Assembly (NCBI RefSeq): GCF_000164135.1
Contig: NZ_GG770553.1
Coordinates: 67,795 to 131,794, forward strand
Reading direction: 5' to 3'
Source: Mycobacterium parascrofulaceum ATCC BAA-614
GTDB lineage: Bacteria > Actinomycetota > Actinomycetes > Mycobacteriales > Mycobacteriaceae
DNA length: 64,000 nucleotides
The notes under the pieces are model-generated. The model saw only the letters and a list, made by a program, of their open reading frames with translations, was not told the origin of the DNA and made no database searches. The position numbers were made by a program, and so were the translations under genes. Shown one piece after another: positions 35,856 to 44,894 of this stretch. Numbering within the stretch: the stretch's first letter is position 1; each line of letters begins with the position of its first letter.

Positions 35856-35869
35856 TGAAACGGGTTCTA
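35856..35869. promoter_or_regulatory. KstR-type operator before an SDR gene
   Basis: tgaaacgggttcta fits TNNAACNNGTTNNA at every defined base. It is in the spacer directly upstream of the 276-aa SDR, so this gene, about 15 kb from the mce4 promoter, is a candidate member of the KstR regulon. Confidence 0.7.
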
Positions 35870-35910
35870 GCATAGGCCAGCCGTCACAGCTCCCACGTGG
35901 GCCTCGAAGC

Positions 35911-35998
35911 GGGCCGGGAATTCGGGTGTGCGCTCAGGGTTTCGCGTGTGCGCTCAGGGCCGGGAATTCGACGAAATCGCACCCTGGACGCACACCGA
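35911..35998. repeat. Intergenic direct and inverted repeats
   Basis: gggccgggaattcg occurs at 35911-35924 and 35957-35970. gtgtgcgctcaggg occurs at 35926-35939 and 35946-35959. The following ccctggacgcacaccg is a near reverse complement of the latter. The spacer looks like a decayed palindromic intergenic element. Confidence 0.6.
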
Positions 35999-36037
35999 AA
36001 GCCGTGGTTTCACACTCGACGGAAGTGCCAGCGGACG

Positions 36038-36961
36038 TTACGGGGTATCGCGGCGGGCCACCTGCGTCGGCTTGGCGTTGCGCCAGTCCTCCACGTCGGG
36101 CGGCAGGCCGACCGCATACCTGTTCTCGTTGTGGGCCGCCCAGTGCGCATGCCCCAACTCGTGGATGTGGAACGCGTGCCGCAACGCCTCGGTGAATCCC
36201 ATTGCGTCGGAAGCGGCGTTGACCGAGTCCTTGACCAGCAGCGCCGCCATCGTGGGACGGTCGGCGATGCGCCGGGCGAATTCCAGTGTCTTTTCGGCCA
36301 GCTCGTCTACCGGGAACACCTTGGACACCATGCCGAGCCGGTAGGCCTCGTCTGCGTCGAGCGCATCGCCGGTCAGCAGCAGCTCTTTGGCCTTGCGGGG
36401 ACCGAATTCCCAAGGGTGAGCGTAATATTCGACGCCCGGCATCCCCAGACGCACCGCGACCACGTCGCTGAACTTCGCGTTGTCGGCGGCCACGATCAGG
36501 TCGCACGCCCAGATCAGCATCAGGCCCGCCGAGATCGCGTTGCCCTGAACCTGGGCGATGGTGATCTTCCGCAAATCCCGCCAGCGGCAAGTGTTCTGGA
36601 AGAAGTAGTGCCACTCCTGCAGGTAGATCTTCTCGGCGATCGGGTCGCGGGTCCCGCCGTTGATGCGGAAGCTCGGCAGCTGGCTGCGCTCGGCGATCGC
36701 CAACTCCGAACCCAGGTCGTGACCCGCGGAGAAGTTGCGGCCCCGCGCCGCCAGGATCACCACGCGCACGGTGTCGTCGGCCTCGGCGCGCAGGAACGCC
36801 TCGTCGAGCTGGACCAGCAGGCCGCGGCTTTGCGCGTTGTGGGCGTCGGGCCGGTTGAGCCAGATCCGCGCGATGCGGCCCTCGTCGAGGGTCTCATAGG
36901 TCACCAACTCTTCAGCATCGGCGTTACCCGTCTGGGAACCGGCTTGCTCGGAGAGTGTCAT
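36038..36961 (-). CDS. Enoyl-CoA hydratase/isomerase family protein
   Basis: This is a crotonase-fold enzyme (307 aa). The oxyanion-hole segments are RGRNFSAGHDLGSE and QGNAISAGLMLIWACDLI. One usual Glu of hydratases is replaced: the second loop reads MPGVEYYAHPWEFGPRKAKELL, so a reaction other than plain hydration is possible. The C-terminal HIHELGHAHWAAHNE is unusual and His-rich. I chose the ATG preceded by gaggtggg; a GTG nine bases earlier is possible. An inverted repeat lies just upstream. Confidence 0.88.
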   Translation of the reverse strand: MTLSEQAGSQTGNADAEELVTYETLDEGRIARIWLNRPDAHNAQSRGLLVQLDEAFLRAEADDTVRVVILAARGRNFSAGHDLGSELAIAERSQLPSFRINGGTRDPIAEKIYLQEWHYFFQNTCRWRDLRKITIAQVQGNAISAGLMLIWACDLIVAADNAKFSDVVAVRLGMPGVEYYAHPWEFGPRKAKELLLTGDALDADEAYRLGMVSKVFPVDELAEKTLEFARRIADRPTMAALLVKDSVNAASDAMGFTEALRHAFHIHELGHAHWAAHNENRYAVGLPPDVEDWRNAKPTQVARRDTP

Positions 36962-36996
36962 TCGGCCCACCTCACTCGTTTTCAGGTCCGACGTCT

Positions 36997-37020
36997 TTAC
37001 ACATTACGGCCAGTGTGTAA
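36997..37020. promoter_or_regulatory. Inverted repeat upstream of crotonase gene
   Basis: TTACACA and TGTGTAA are exact 7-bp inverted arms separated by ten bases, placed 36 bases before the hydratase start. It resembles a TetR/GntR-type operator. No regulator gene is adjacent. Confidence 0.45.
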
Positions 37021-37025
37021 GCGGG

Positions 37026-37823
37026 TCACCGGTGGGTGGCCGAGCCGCCCGGCCGCCCGCCGAGCGGCAGCAGGCGGTGGTCACGGGTGAAGGCCAGGCG
37101 GACGAGTCCCAGGGCGACGATGACCGTGGTGGCCGCGACCGAACCCAGGATCAGGAACATCACCACGGCCTGGACCAGCACGGCCTGCACCGGGGGGACG
37201 CCGGCGAGGATGAGGCCCGTCATGGCGCCCGGCAGGAACACCAACCCGGTGGCCTTGGTGGTCTCGATCTGCGGCGATATCGCCGAACGCAAGGCGGTCC
37301 GCAGGTAGGGGGCCGCGGCCTGCCGGGAGGGCAGCCCGAGGGCGAGCCTGGCTTCCACCTCGTCGCGCTTGTCGCGCAGCTCGTCGACCAGCCGCCGGGC
37401 CACCAAAACCGTCGCGGTCATCGAGTTGCCGATCATCATCCCGGCCACCGGCACCAACGTCCGCGCCTGCAGGGGAAACACCCGCAGCCCGAAGATCACG
37501 CCGAGGGTGATGACCGCCGCGGCGGCGAACGCGGCGATCGCCAGCGGACCCAGCCGCGGCACCTCCGGCGCCCGGCGACGGGCGAGGTCCCCGGCGTACG
37601 CCACCATCCCGGCCACCCAGGCCCACGACCACCACAGGGAACGGCCTGGCTCGAACAGCAACGTCAGCGCGCCGCCGACGAGCAGCAACTGCACCAGAGC
37701 GCGGGCCGCCGCCCACACCAGCTGCCCCTGCAGCCCCAACCGCTGCCACAGCGACACCGCCGCCGCGAACGCCACCAGGATCAGCGACGCCGCCAGGCCC
37801 AGCCAGCCCACCTGGCCGTTCAT
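37026..37823 (-). CDS. FetB-like ABC transporter permease
   Basis: This is a 265-aa inner-membrane permease with about six or seven helices. The family signature is PVAGMMIGNSMTATVL, followed by a cytoplasmic RDKRDEVEARLALGLPSRQA, and then KATGLVFLPGAMTGLILAG. This is the UPF0014/FetB group, described in E. coli as an iron exporter with FetA. I used the ATG that overlaps the ATPase stop (TGATG); the long upstream extension is the ATPase in another frame. It is the second gene of a two-gene operon. Confidence 0.9.
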   Translation of the reverse strand: MNGQVGWLGLAASLILVAFAAAVSLWQRLGLQGQLVWAAARALVQLLLVGGALTLLFEPGRSLWWSWAWVAGMVAYAGDLARRRAPEVPRLGPLAIAAFAAAAVITLGVIFGLRVFPLQARTLVPVAGMMIGNSMTATVLVARRLVDELRDKRDEVEARLALGLPSRQAAAPYLRTALRSAISPQIETTKATGLVFLPGAMTGLILAGVPPVQAVLVQAVVMFLILGSVAATTVIVALGLVRLAFTRDHRLLPLGGRPGGSATHR

Positions 37824-38470
37824 CACGCCACCGACCCGACCGGGCCGAGCCCCAGGCTGCGGCCCCGCTCGATGCGCAGGACCCGGTCGGCGGCGCGCTC
37901 GACCTGCGCCGCGTCGTGGGTGACCCACACCGCCGGGATGCCGTCGGCGGCCAGGTCACGCACCGCACGCTCGATCACGCGGGCGGCTTCGGCGTCGACG
38001 GCCGAGGTCGGCTCGTCGAGCAGCAGCACCTGCGGTTGGGCCATCAGCGTGCGGGCCAGGCACATGCGCTGCGCCTCCCCACCCGACAGCGCGGTGGCGT
38101 CGCGGTCCAGCCACGACCCCGTCAGCCCCACCCTCGCCAGGGTGTCCCGCATCCGCGCGTCGGACGCGTCGGGATCGGCCACGCGCAGGTTGTCGGCCAC
38201 CGTTCCCGGGAACGGTGTCGGGCGCTGGAAACACATGCCCACCCGGCGTCGCAGCCACAACGGATCGACGCCTGCGACGTCTTCGCCGTGGAACAGCACC
38301 GTGCCGCTCGTCGGCACCTCGAGGCGATTGCACAGGCGAAGCAGGGTCGATTTGCCCGATCCGGACGGCCCGAACACGGCCGTCACGCCCCGCCCGGGAA
38401 TGCCGGCCGTCAGGCCCCCCAACGCCCGCACCCCCTCCCGCTCCACGACCACGTCGAGGAACTCGAACAT
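37823..38470 (-). CDS. FetA-like ABC transporter ATPase
   Basis: This is a 215-aa ATPase. Walker A is GPSGSGKST, the signature is LSGGEAQRM, Walker B is VLLLDEPTSAVD, the Q-loop is CFQRPTPF and the H-loop is WVTHDA. Its partner is the adjoining FetB-like permease, coupled by a one-base TGATG overlap. The start is the ATG of MFEFLDVVVE after a gtgagga site; another ATG lies 33 bases earlier. The substrate may be iron by analogy, not shown here. Confidence 0.92.
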   Translation of the reverse strand: MFEFLDVVVEREGVRALGGLTAGIPGRGVTAVFGPSGSGKSTLLRLCNRLEVPTSGTVLFHGEDVAGVDPLWLRRRVGMCFQRPTPFPGTVADNLRVADPDASDARMRDTLARVGLTGSWLDRDATALSGGEAQRMCLARTLMAQPQVLLLDEPTSAVDAEAARVIERAVRDLAADGIPAVWVTHDAAQVERAADRVLRIERGRSLGLGPVGSVA

Positions 38471-38516
38471 CAAGTCCTCACCCACCTGCCCATCGTGCAT
38501 CACCTACAGTTAAGTC

Positions 38517-38681
38517 ATGGCTACGAAATCTGACCCTGGCGAGATCGGCGACGTCGAGCCGGTCGCCGATAGCACCGCCAGCCAGGCCAGGCGAGTCGTC
38601 GCGGCGTATGCGACCGACGCCGACGAGTGCCGCGTCTTCTTGTCCATGCTCGGCATTGGGCCCGCAAAACTCGACGCGTAA
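38517..38681 (+). CDS. Small protein upstream of otsA, 54 aa
   Basis: This is a 54-aa acidic polypeptide (MATKSDPGEIGDVEPV ... VFLSMLGIGPAKLDA) with a helical C-terminal half. Its TAA stop directly abuts the otsA ATG, with no base between, which indicates translational coupling. A gene of about the same size, Rv3489, precedes otsA in M. tuberculosis, so conservation in position supports a real gene. Function unknown. Confidence 0.8.
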   Translation: MATKSDPGEIGDVEPVADSTASQARRVVAAYATDADECRVFLSMLGIGPAKLDA

Positions 38682-40163
<1,482 letters not shown>

Positions 40164-40231
40164 GCCCCCGAACCCATGGTGTTGGCGCGCAATCGCTGTG
40201 ATACTCGATGCATCGTGAAGGGAGGGGTCCG

Positions 40232-40810
40232 ATGAAGCTCCGTCGCGGGCTGGCCGCTGGCGCCGGCATCTTCTCGGCAGTCGCCGTCGCGATCGCGCTG
40301 GACTCCGGGGACCCGGCGCACGCCGTCGGTCCGCCGCCGGACGGCAACTACACCTACAACGAGGCCGGTGTGTCCGGGGCGACATGGACGGTCACGGCGC
40401 TGTGCGACCAGCCGTCGGGAACCCGCAACATGAACGACTATTCCGACCCGATCGTCTTCGCGATGAACTGCGCCCTGAACATCGTGAGCTCGACGCCCGA
40501 ACGGATCACCCCGGCGGACAAGTTGCAGAACTTCAGCGGCAGGGCCCGGATGTCCAGCATGCTGTGGACCTTCAAAGTGGAGAAGTCGGACGGTGTTTCG
40601 TGTCCCGGCGGCGGCACCGCGCCGTCCACCGACACCTACGCGTTCAGCGACGAGAACATGAGCGGCACCCACACCAGCCTGCACGGCGCCGTCTGCGGGC
40701 TGCAGCCGGAGATGAAGAAGCAACCGTTCTCGCTCCAGCTGGCCGGGCCACCGCCCAGCCCGATCGAACGTTACCCGTTGTACTGCAACGGCATTGCGAT
40801 GTGTTACTAG
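40232..40810 (+). CDS. Exported protein, Rv3491-like
   Basis: This is a 192-aa secreted protein. The signal peptide is LRRGLAAGAGIFSAVAVAIA with a likely cleavage before AHAVGPPP. The mature part has six or so Cys (TALCDQPSG, MNCALN, VSCPGGG, AVCGLQP, YCNG, MCY) and looks disulfide-stabilised. The gggagggg site precedes the ATG; the ATG 24 bases earlier lacks one. Length and position match Rv3491. Its stop lies six bases from the end of the mce4 operon on the other strand. Function unknown. Confidence 0.85.
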   Translation: MKLRRGLAAGAGIFSAVAVAIALDSGDPAHAVGPPPDGNYTYNEAGVSGATWTVTALCDQPSGTRNMNDYSDPIVFAMNCALNIVSSTPERITPADKLQNFSGRARMSSMLWTFKVEKSDGVSCPGGGTAPSTDTYAFSDENMSGTHTSLHGAVCGLQPEMKKQPFSLQLAGPPPSPIERYPLYCNGIAMCY

Positions 40811-40816
40811 GACTTG

Positions 40817-41308
40817 CTAGATCGGCGTGATGTAGGCGATCAGCCACTGTTTGTCGATCTTCTTGAAGTCCACTCGCAGCCGGCTGCCGTCGTAGAGCGG
40901 CTGCCGCGACTTGTCGGTCACGGTCCGGTTCATGTAGACCATCACCGATGCCGAATCGCGCTTGGCGGACATGACGCCCACGCCGACGACGCTGGCTTGG
41001 ACGACCACCTCCCGCTTCTTCGCCTCCGGAATGATCTGCGCGTTGGCGCTTTTACGGAACTCCTGGCGATAGTCCGGGGTCAACAACGGGTAGGCGTCGC
41101 TGAGGCTGCGCTCGACCGTCTGATAGTCGTAGGCGAAGACCTGGGGAATCTCCTTGGTAGCCAAGGCCGGCAGCACCGCCCGGGCGGCCTGCTCCCCGCG
41201 GGCCTGCACCCGCGCCCAGTAGAACCAGCCGCCCGCCGCGGACAACCCGATGAACACCAAAGCCAGGAGGCAGCCCGTGACGACGAGCAGCCTGCGCCGC
41301 CACCGCAT
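40817..41308 (-). CDS. Mce-associated membrane protein
   Basis: This is a 163-aa protein with one N-terminal membrane helix (LLVVTGCLLALVFIGLSAAGGWFYW) and a NTF2-like outer domain (ALPALATKEIPQVFAYDYQTVERSLSDAYPLLTPDYRQEF ... RLRVDFKKIDKQWLIAYI in outline). Mce-associated proteins stabilise Mce complexes. Its ATG overlaps the previous stop by one base. It is the last gene of the mce4 operon and matches Rv3492c. Confidence 0.9.
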   Translation of the reverse strand: MRWRRRLLVVTGCLLALVFIGLSAAGGWFYWARVQARGEQAARAVLPALATKEIPQVFAYDYQTVERSLSDAYPLLTPDYRQEFRKSANAQIIPEAKKREVVVQASVVGVGVMSAKRDSASVMVYMNRTVTDKSRQPLYDGSRLRVDFKKIDKQWLIAYITPI

Positions 41309-42003
41309 CAATTGCCCCCGTTGGGATACTTCAGGTCGTAGCCCGTCATCCGGCCCTGGTCGTCCTCGTGCACGATGACCCGCAGGCGGTAAGGCATGGA
41401 GGGCTTGTTCACCCCGTCGATGTCGGCGACCGTGACGCGCACCGAAACGAGCACCGACGCGTTGTCGGTGACGTCGTCGATGCCCTCCAGGGCGGCGCCG
41501 TTGACGACGGCTTCCGACGTCGCGTCGGTGGAGCGGAAGATGCCCTTGAGGTTTTCGATGTTGTTGTTGGCGCCGAGCATTGCGTGCAGCGGCCCGCTGG
41601 TGCCGTTGAAGAACCGGTTCACGCTTTCGTCGATGTTGTCCTGCTTGTAGCTGAACATGTTGACCACCGTCTGGGTGGCGGTGTCGACGAAGCGCTGATC
41701 GCGGGCCTGCTGGGCGTTCGCATGCCGTTGCTGGACGACGAGCACGGCCAGGCAACCGGCCAGCGCGCCGATGGCCAGCAACGCCGCGGCGAACGAAATC
41801 CAGGCCACCAGGGCGCGATTCGGCTGCCGCCGCGGCGGCGGCTTGACCGACTTCAGCGCCTTGGCGGCCTGCGCCGGCGGCGTCGGCGCGGCTTCGACCT
41901 GCACCGTGGCGGCCTGCGCCGCTTCGGCTTTCGCGGGACCGGCCGCCCGGGACGCCCGACGACGAACGCGCGTACTGGTACTGGTCGCTGGATCTTCTGG
42001 CAC
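41308..42003 (-). CDS. Mce-associated Ala/Val-rich membrane protein
   Basis: This is a 231-aa protein with a cytoplasmic Ala/Arg/Pro-rich N-terminus, a helix at about residues 65-88 (ALVAWISFAAALLAIGALAGCLAVLVV) and an outer NTF2-like domain. It overlaps mce4F by one base. It corresponds to Rv3493c, the first of the two accessory genes after mce4F, and should be in the Mce4 envelope complex. Confidence 0.9.
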   Translation of the reverse strand: MPEDPATSTSTRVRRRASRAAGPAKAEAAQAATVQVEAAPTPPAQAAKALKSVKPPPRRQPNRALVAWISFAAALLAIGALAGCLAVLVVQQRHANAQQARDQRFVDTATQTVVNMFSYKQDNIDESVNRFFNGTSGPLHAMLGANNNIENLKGIFRSTDATSEAVVNGAALEGIDDVTDNASVLVSVRVTVADIDGVNKPSMPYRLRVIVHEDDQGRMTGYDLKYPNGGN

Positions 42004-43727
42004 TACATCGGCCTCGGATCAAGCATCAGGTCCACCCAATTCTCGGCGCTGGATACGCCGCTAGCACCGGCCGCGAAAATACCAGTGCCACCTGCCGGGT
42101 CCTTGAATGCTCCGGTTTTCTCGTCGTAGGTGGCATACGCCGGACCGCTGGCCTGCGGCTGCGGACCGGGCGGCGGCCCCCACGGCTTCTCCGGCCCCGG
42201 ACCCGCCGGCGGAGGATTGATCCCTTCCGGCGGCGCCGGCGGCGGCAGCCACTTGGGATACGGCAGCTGCGGCGGCACCGGCGGAACCCCGGGCGGCTGC
42301 CACGACGTGAACGGCGGCGGCGGCCCGTTGTCGTTCGGCGGCGGCGGATCGTATGCCGGCTGCTTGTTCGGCAGCGGCCCCGGCCCCGGTACCACCCCGG
42401 GCGGCGGTGGCCCCACGATGGGAGTGCCCGGGTCCGGTTCCGCACCCGGCGGGATGTACGGGAACTTGTTGGGCGGCAACACGTTCAAACCGTTGGTCAC
42501 CGGGGTGTCGTAGGGCACCGGCGGACCGCGCCACGGGTTGCGGCCAATGGGAACGTAGCCCTTCGGGTCGCGGCAGAGCTGAACGGTGGGCGCCCGTTTG
42601 CCGGGGAACTCCTGGCACGGATAGTTGCGCGCGCCCCGCACGGTGCTCGGATCGTTCTGCGCCACCTTGCAGTACATGTCTTTCGGCAGCTCCCGCAACG
42701 ACACATCGGCCGGTGTGCGCATCAACGGCGGCGGGAGGAAACCGACGGCGCACGGGGGCGGATCGTTGAGGTCGAGCTTGAAGTCCAGCTTGGCGCCCTC
42801 GTCCTGCGGCACACCTCCCGCCGAGGTGATAATCGCGGCGAAAAGCGCGGGCAGCACCACCAGCAGTTGCTCGATCGATTTGTGATAGATCACGCCCACC
42901 CGGCCCAGGTTGGCCAGGCTGGCCGCCAGCGCGGGGAAGGACGGGCGAATGCCGGAGAACGCGGTGCTGGCCTCGTCGGCCGCGTCCGGCGCGGTGGCCA
43001 GGGTGTCACGGAGTTGCGGATCGGCCTGGCGCACCTCGGCGGTGAACCGCGCGAGCCCGTCGGACAGCGACTTGATGTCGGCGCCGGCGCGAATCTGCGA
43101 CTGCAGGAACGGGCCGGCCTGGTCGATCAGCTGGGAGACCTCCGGATAATTGGCGTTGGCCTCGTCCACCAGCAACCGGGCGGACTCGAACAGCCGGGCC
43201 AGCTCCGGTCCCGACCCGTTGGCCGCGATGAACGTCTCATGCAACACCTCGCGCAAGCGGGTGTCGCCCAGGCTGTTGGTCAGCGCCTCAGCCCGCTTCA
43301 ACAGCTCGGCGACGTCCTGGCCGATCCGGGTGTTCTGCCGCTCGATCCGAAACCCGTTGCGCAGCTTGGTCGTTGCCGGTGCGCTCGGCGGCACCAGGTC
43401 GATGTATTGCTCGCCGACCGCCGACACGCTCTTGACGGTGGCGGTGACGTTCGACGGGATGGGGGTGCCGCTGTTCAGCCGCATTCCCGCGGTGACGCCA
43501 TGGGGATTGAGGCCTACCGATTCCACCCGGCCGACGGCGACGCCCCGGTAGGTGACGTTGGCGTTCTTGTACAGGCCGCCGCCGGCGACGAAGTCCGCGC
43601 TGACGCCGTAGGTACCGATGCCGAACGTGGCGGGCAGTCGCAGGTAGAAGATCGCCATCACGGTCAAGGTGATCGTGGTAATCACGGCGAATATCCAGAG
43701 TTGGATTCTGGTTAGTTTGTCGTGCAT
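42003..43727 (-). CDS. mce4F: Mce4F, cholesterol-import MCE protein
   Basis: This is a 574-aa MCE protein with an N-terminal membrane helix (LWIFAVITTITLTVMAIFYL), an MCE domain (about 40-120: YKNANVTYRGVAVGRVESVGL) and a long helical region that forms the hexameric tunnel. A large Pro/Gly-rich C-terminal tail spans about residues 370-545. It is the sixth MCE subunit of the Mce4 system. It begins 12 bases after lprN. M. tuberculosis Mce4F is 564 aa; the tail length varies. Confidence 0.95.
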   Translation of the reverse strand: MHDKLTRIQLWIFAVITTITLTVMAIFYLRLPATFGIGTYGVSADFVAGGGLYKNANVTYRGVAVGRVESVGLNPHGVTAGMRLNSGTPIPSNVTATVKSVSAVGEQYIDLVPPSAPATTKLRNGFRIERQNTRIGQDVAELLKRAEALTNSLGDTRLREVLHETFIAANGSGPELARLFESARLLVDEANANYPEVSQLIDQAGPFLQSQIRAGADIKSLSDGLARFTAEVRQADPQLRDTLATAPDAADEASTAFSGIRPSFPALAASLANLGRVGVIYHKSIEQLLVVLPALFAAIITSAGGVPQDEGAKLDFKLDLNDPPPCAVGFLPPPLMRTPADVSLRELPKDMYCKVAQNDPSTVRGARNYPCQEFPGKRAPTVQLCRDPKGYVPIGRNPWRGPPVPYDTPVTNGLNVLPPNKFPYIPPGAEPDPGTPIVGPPPPGVVPGPGPLPNKQPAYDPPPPNDNGPPPPFTSWQPPGVPPVPPQLPYPKWLPPPAPPEGINPPPAGPGPEKPWGPPPGPQPQASGPAYATYDEKTGAFKDPAGGTGIFAAGASGVSSAENWVDLMLDPRPM

Positions 43728-43739
43728 GTGCGTCCGCCC

Positions 43740-44894
43740 CTACTGTCCCGAAGCCGTGCCGGGCGGGATTTTGAAAGGGTCGGCCGCCTGTCCGGACAGG
43801 TTGGCGAGTTCGCCCACGAGAAAGTCGGGGGGGTTGAGGATCTCGTTCATGTGCGCCATGTTCGGGTCGAAGTAGGCCGTGGTGAAGAACGTCTCTCCAA
43901 TTCGCCGCAACGTAAGGTCATAGGTGGTGAACACGTTCAGGTAATCGCCTCGCACCGATTGCTTAATACCGAAATTTGGGAATGGGAAGGTAAGCAGTAA
44001 TTGCAGCGATGTTACGAATTCGCTTCGGCTGTCATTGAGCGCCTTGACGACCGAATAAAGGCCTTTGAGATCCTCGGCGAAATCGACCTTCGTCTTCGCT
44101 AGCACCCGCGACGTAACCATAGCCAGCTTCTTAAGCGCGTTGAACGCCTCGACAATGTGCTCGCGATTCTTATTTAGGACCCGAATCGCCTCGGGCAGAG
44201 TGTCTAGCGCGCGCCCCAGGTTGTCCCTATCGTGCGCCAGGGTCGCCGAGAACCGGTTCAATCCGTCAACCGCGTCGATGATGTCATTGACTTGTCGGTT
44301 GAGTCCCGCGGTCAGTTCCGCCAGTCGCGGGACCAGGTCGACGAACTGGTCCTGCCGCCCGGCGACCGCCTGATAGGTCTCGTCGGTGATCTCTTCCAGC
44401 GCACCGACATTGCCCTTGTTCACCACGACACCGAGGGCCGACAATACTTCCTCGGTGGTGGGATAACGGCCGGTGTGGGACTCGGAGATCTTCGACCCGT
44501 CGGTCAGCCGGCCGACGGCCGGCTTGTCCTTCGGCCGGGCCAGGTCGATGTGCATCGAACCCAGGAGCGATGTCTGCGCGACGGTAGCGGTCGAATTGGC
44601 CGGCAGCACGACGTTCTCGTCCAGCGCCAACTTGACTGCCGCATAGAAGGATCCGTCGGAGCGCTGCATCGCCTGAATGCCGGCGACACTGCCGACGGTG
44701 ACGTCGTCGACCATGACCGGCGAGTTCTGGGGAAGGGTTGCCACGTCGGGCAGGTCGACGGTGATCGAGTAGGCGCCGCCGCCATGGCCAGCCGTACCGG
44801 GCATCGACAGCGAGTTCAGACCGCCGTACTGGCAACCGGCCATCAGCACGGTGCCCACCGTCAAGGCACCACCACGCAACCATATTCGGTTCAC
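43740..44894 (-). CDS. lprN: LprN (Mce4E) lipoprotein
   Basis: This is a 384-aa lipid-anchored MCE subunit. The signal ends in the lipobox VLMAGCQ, then the MCE domain (YSITVDLPDVATLPQNSPVMVDDVTVGSV in outline) and the helical body follow. In the Mce4 hexamer the E subunit is the lipoprotein. It abuts mce4D with no gap. Codon use in the 3' half is noticeably more AT-rich (44.0-44.2 kb) than its neighbours. Confidence 0.95.
   Translation of the reverse strand: MNRIWLRGGALTVGTVLMAGCQYGGLNSLSMPGTAGHGGGAYSITVDLPDVATLPQNSPVMVDDVTVGSVAGIQAMQRSDGSFYAAVKLALDENVVLPANSTATVAQTSLLGSMHIDLARPKDKPAVGRLTDGSKISESHTGRYPTTEEVLSALGVVVNKGNVGALEEITDETYQAVAGRQDQFVDLVPRLAELTAGLNRQVNDIIDAVDGLNRFSATLAHDRDNLGRALDTLPEAIRVLNKNREHIVEAFNALKKLAMVTSRVLAKTKVDFAEDLKGLYSVVKALNDSRSEFVTSLQLLLTFPFPNFGIKQSVRGDYLNVFTTYDLTLRRIGETFFTTAYFDPNMAHMNEILNPPDFLVGELANLSGQAADPFKIPPGTASGQ

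Noticed and set aside
41309..42022. Upstream in-frame extension of the last Mce-associated gene
   Set aside because: This part is a shadow of the Mce-associated gene at 41308-42003; the ATG overlapping its stop gives the known length.
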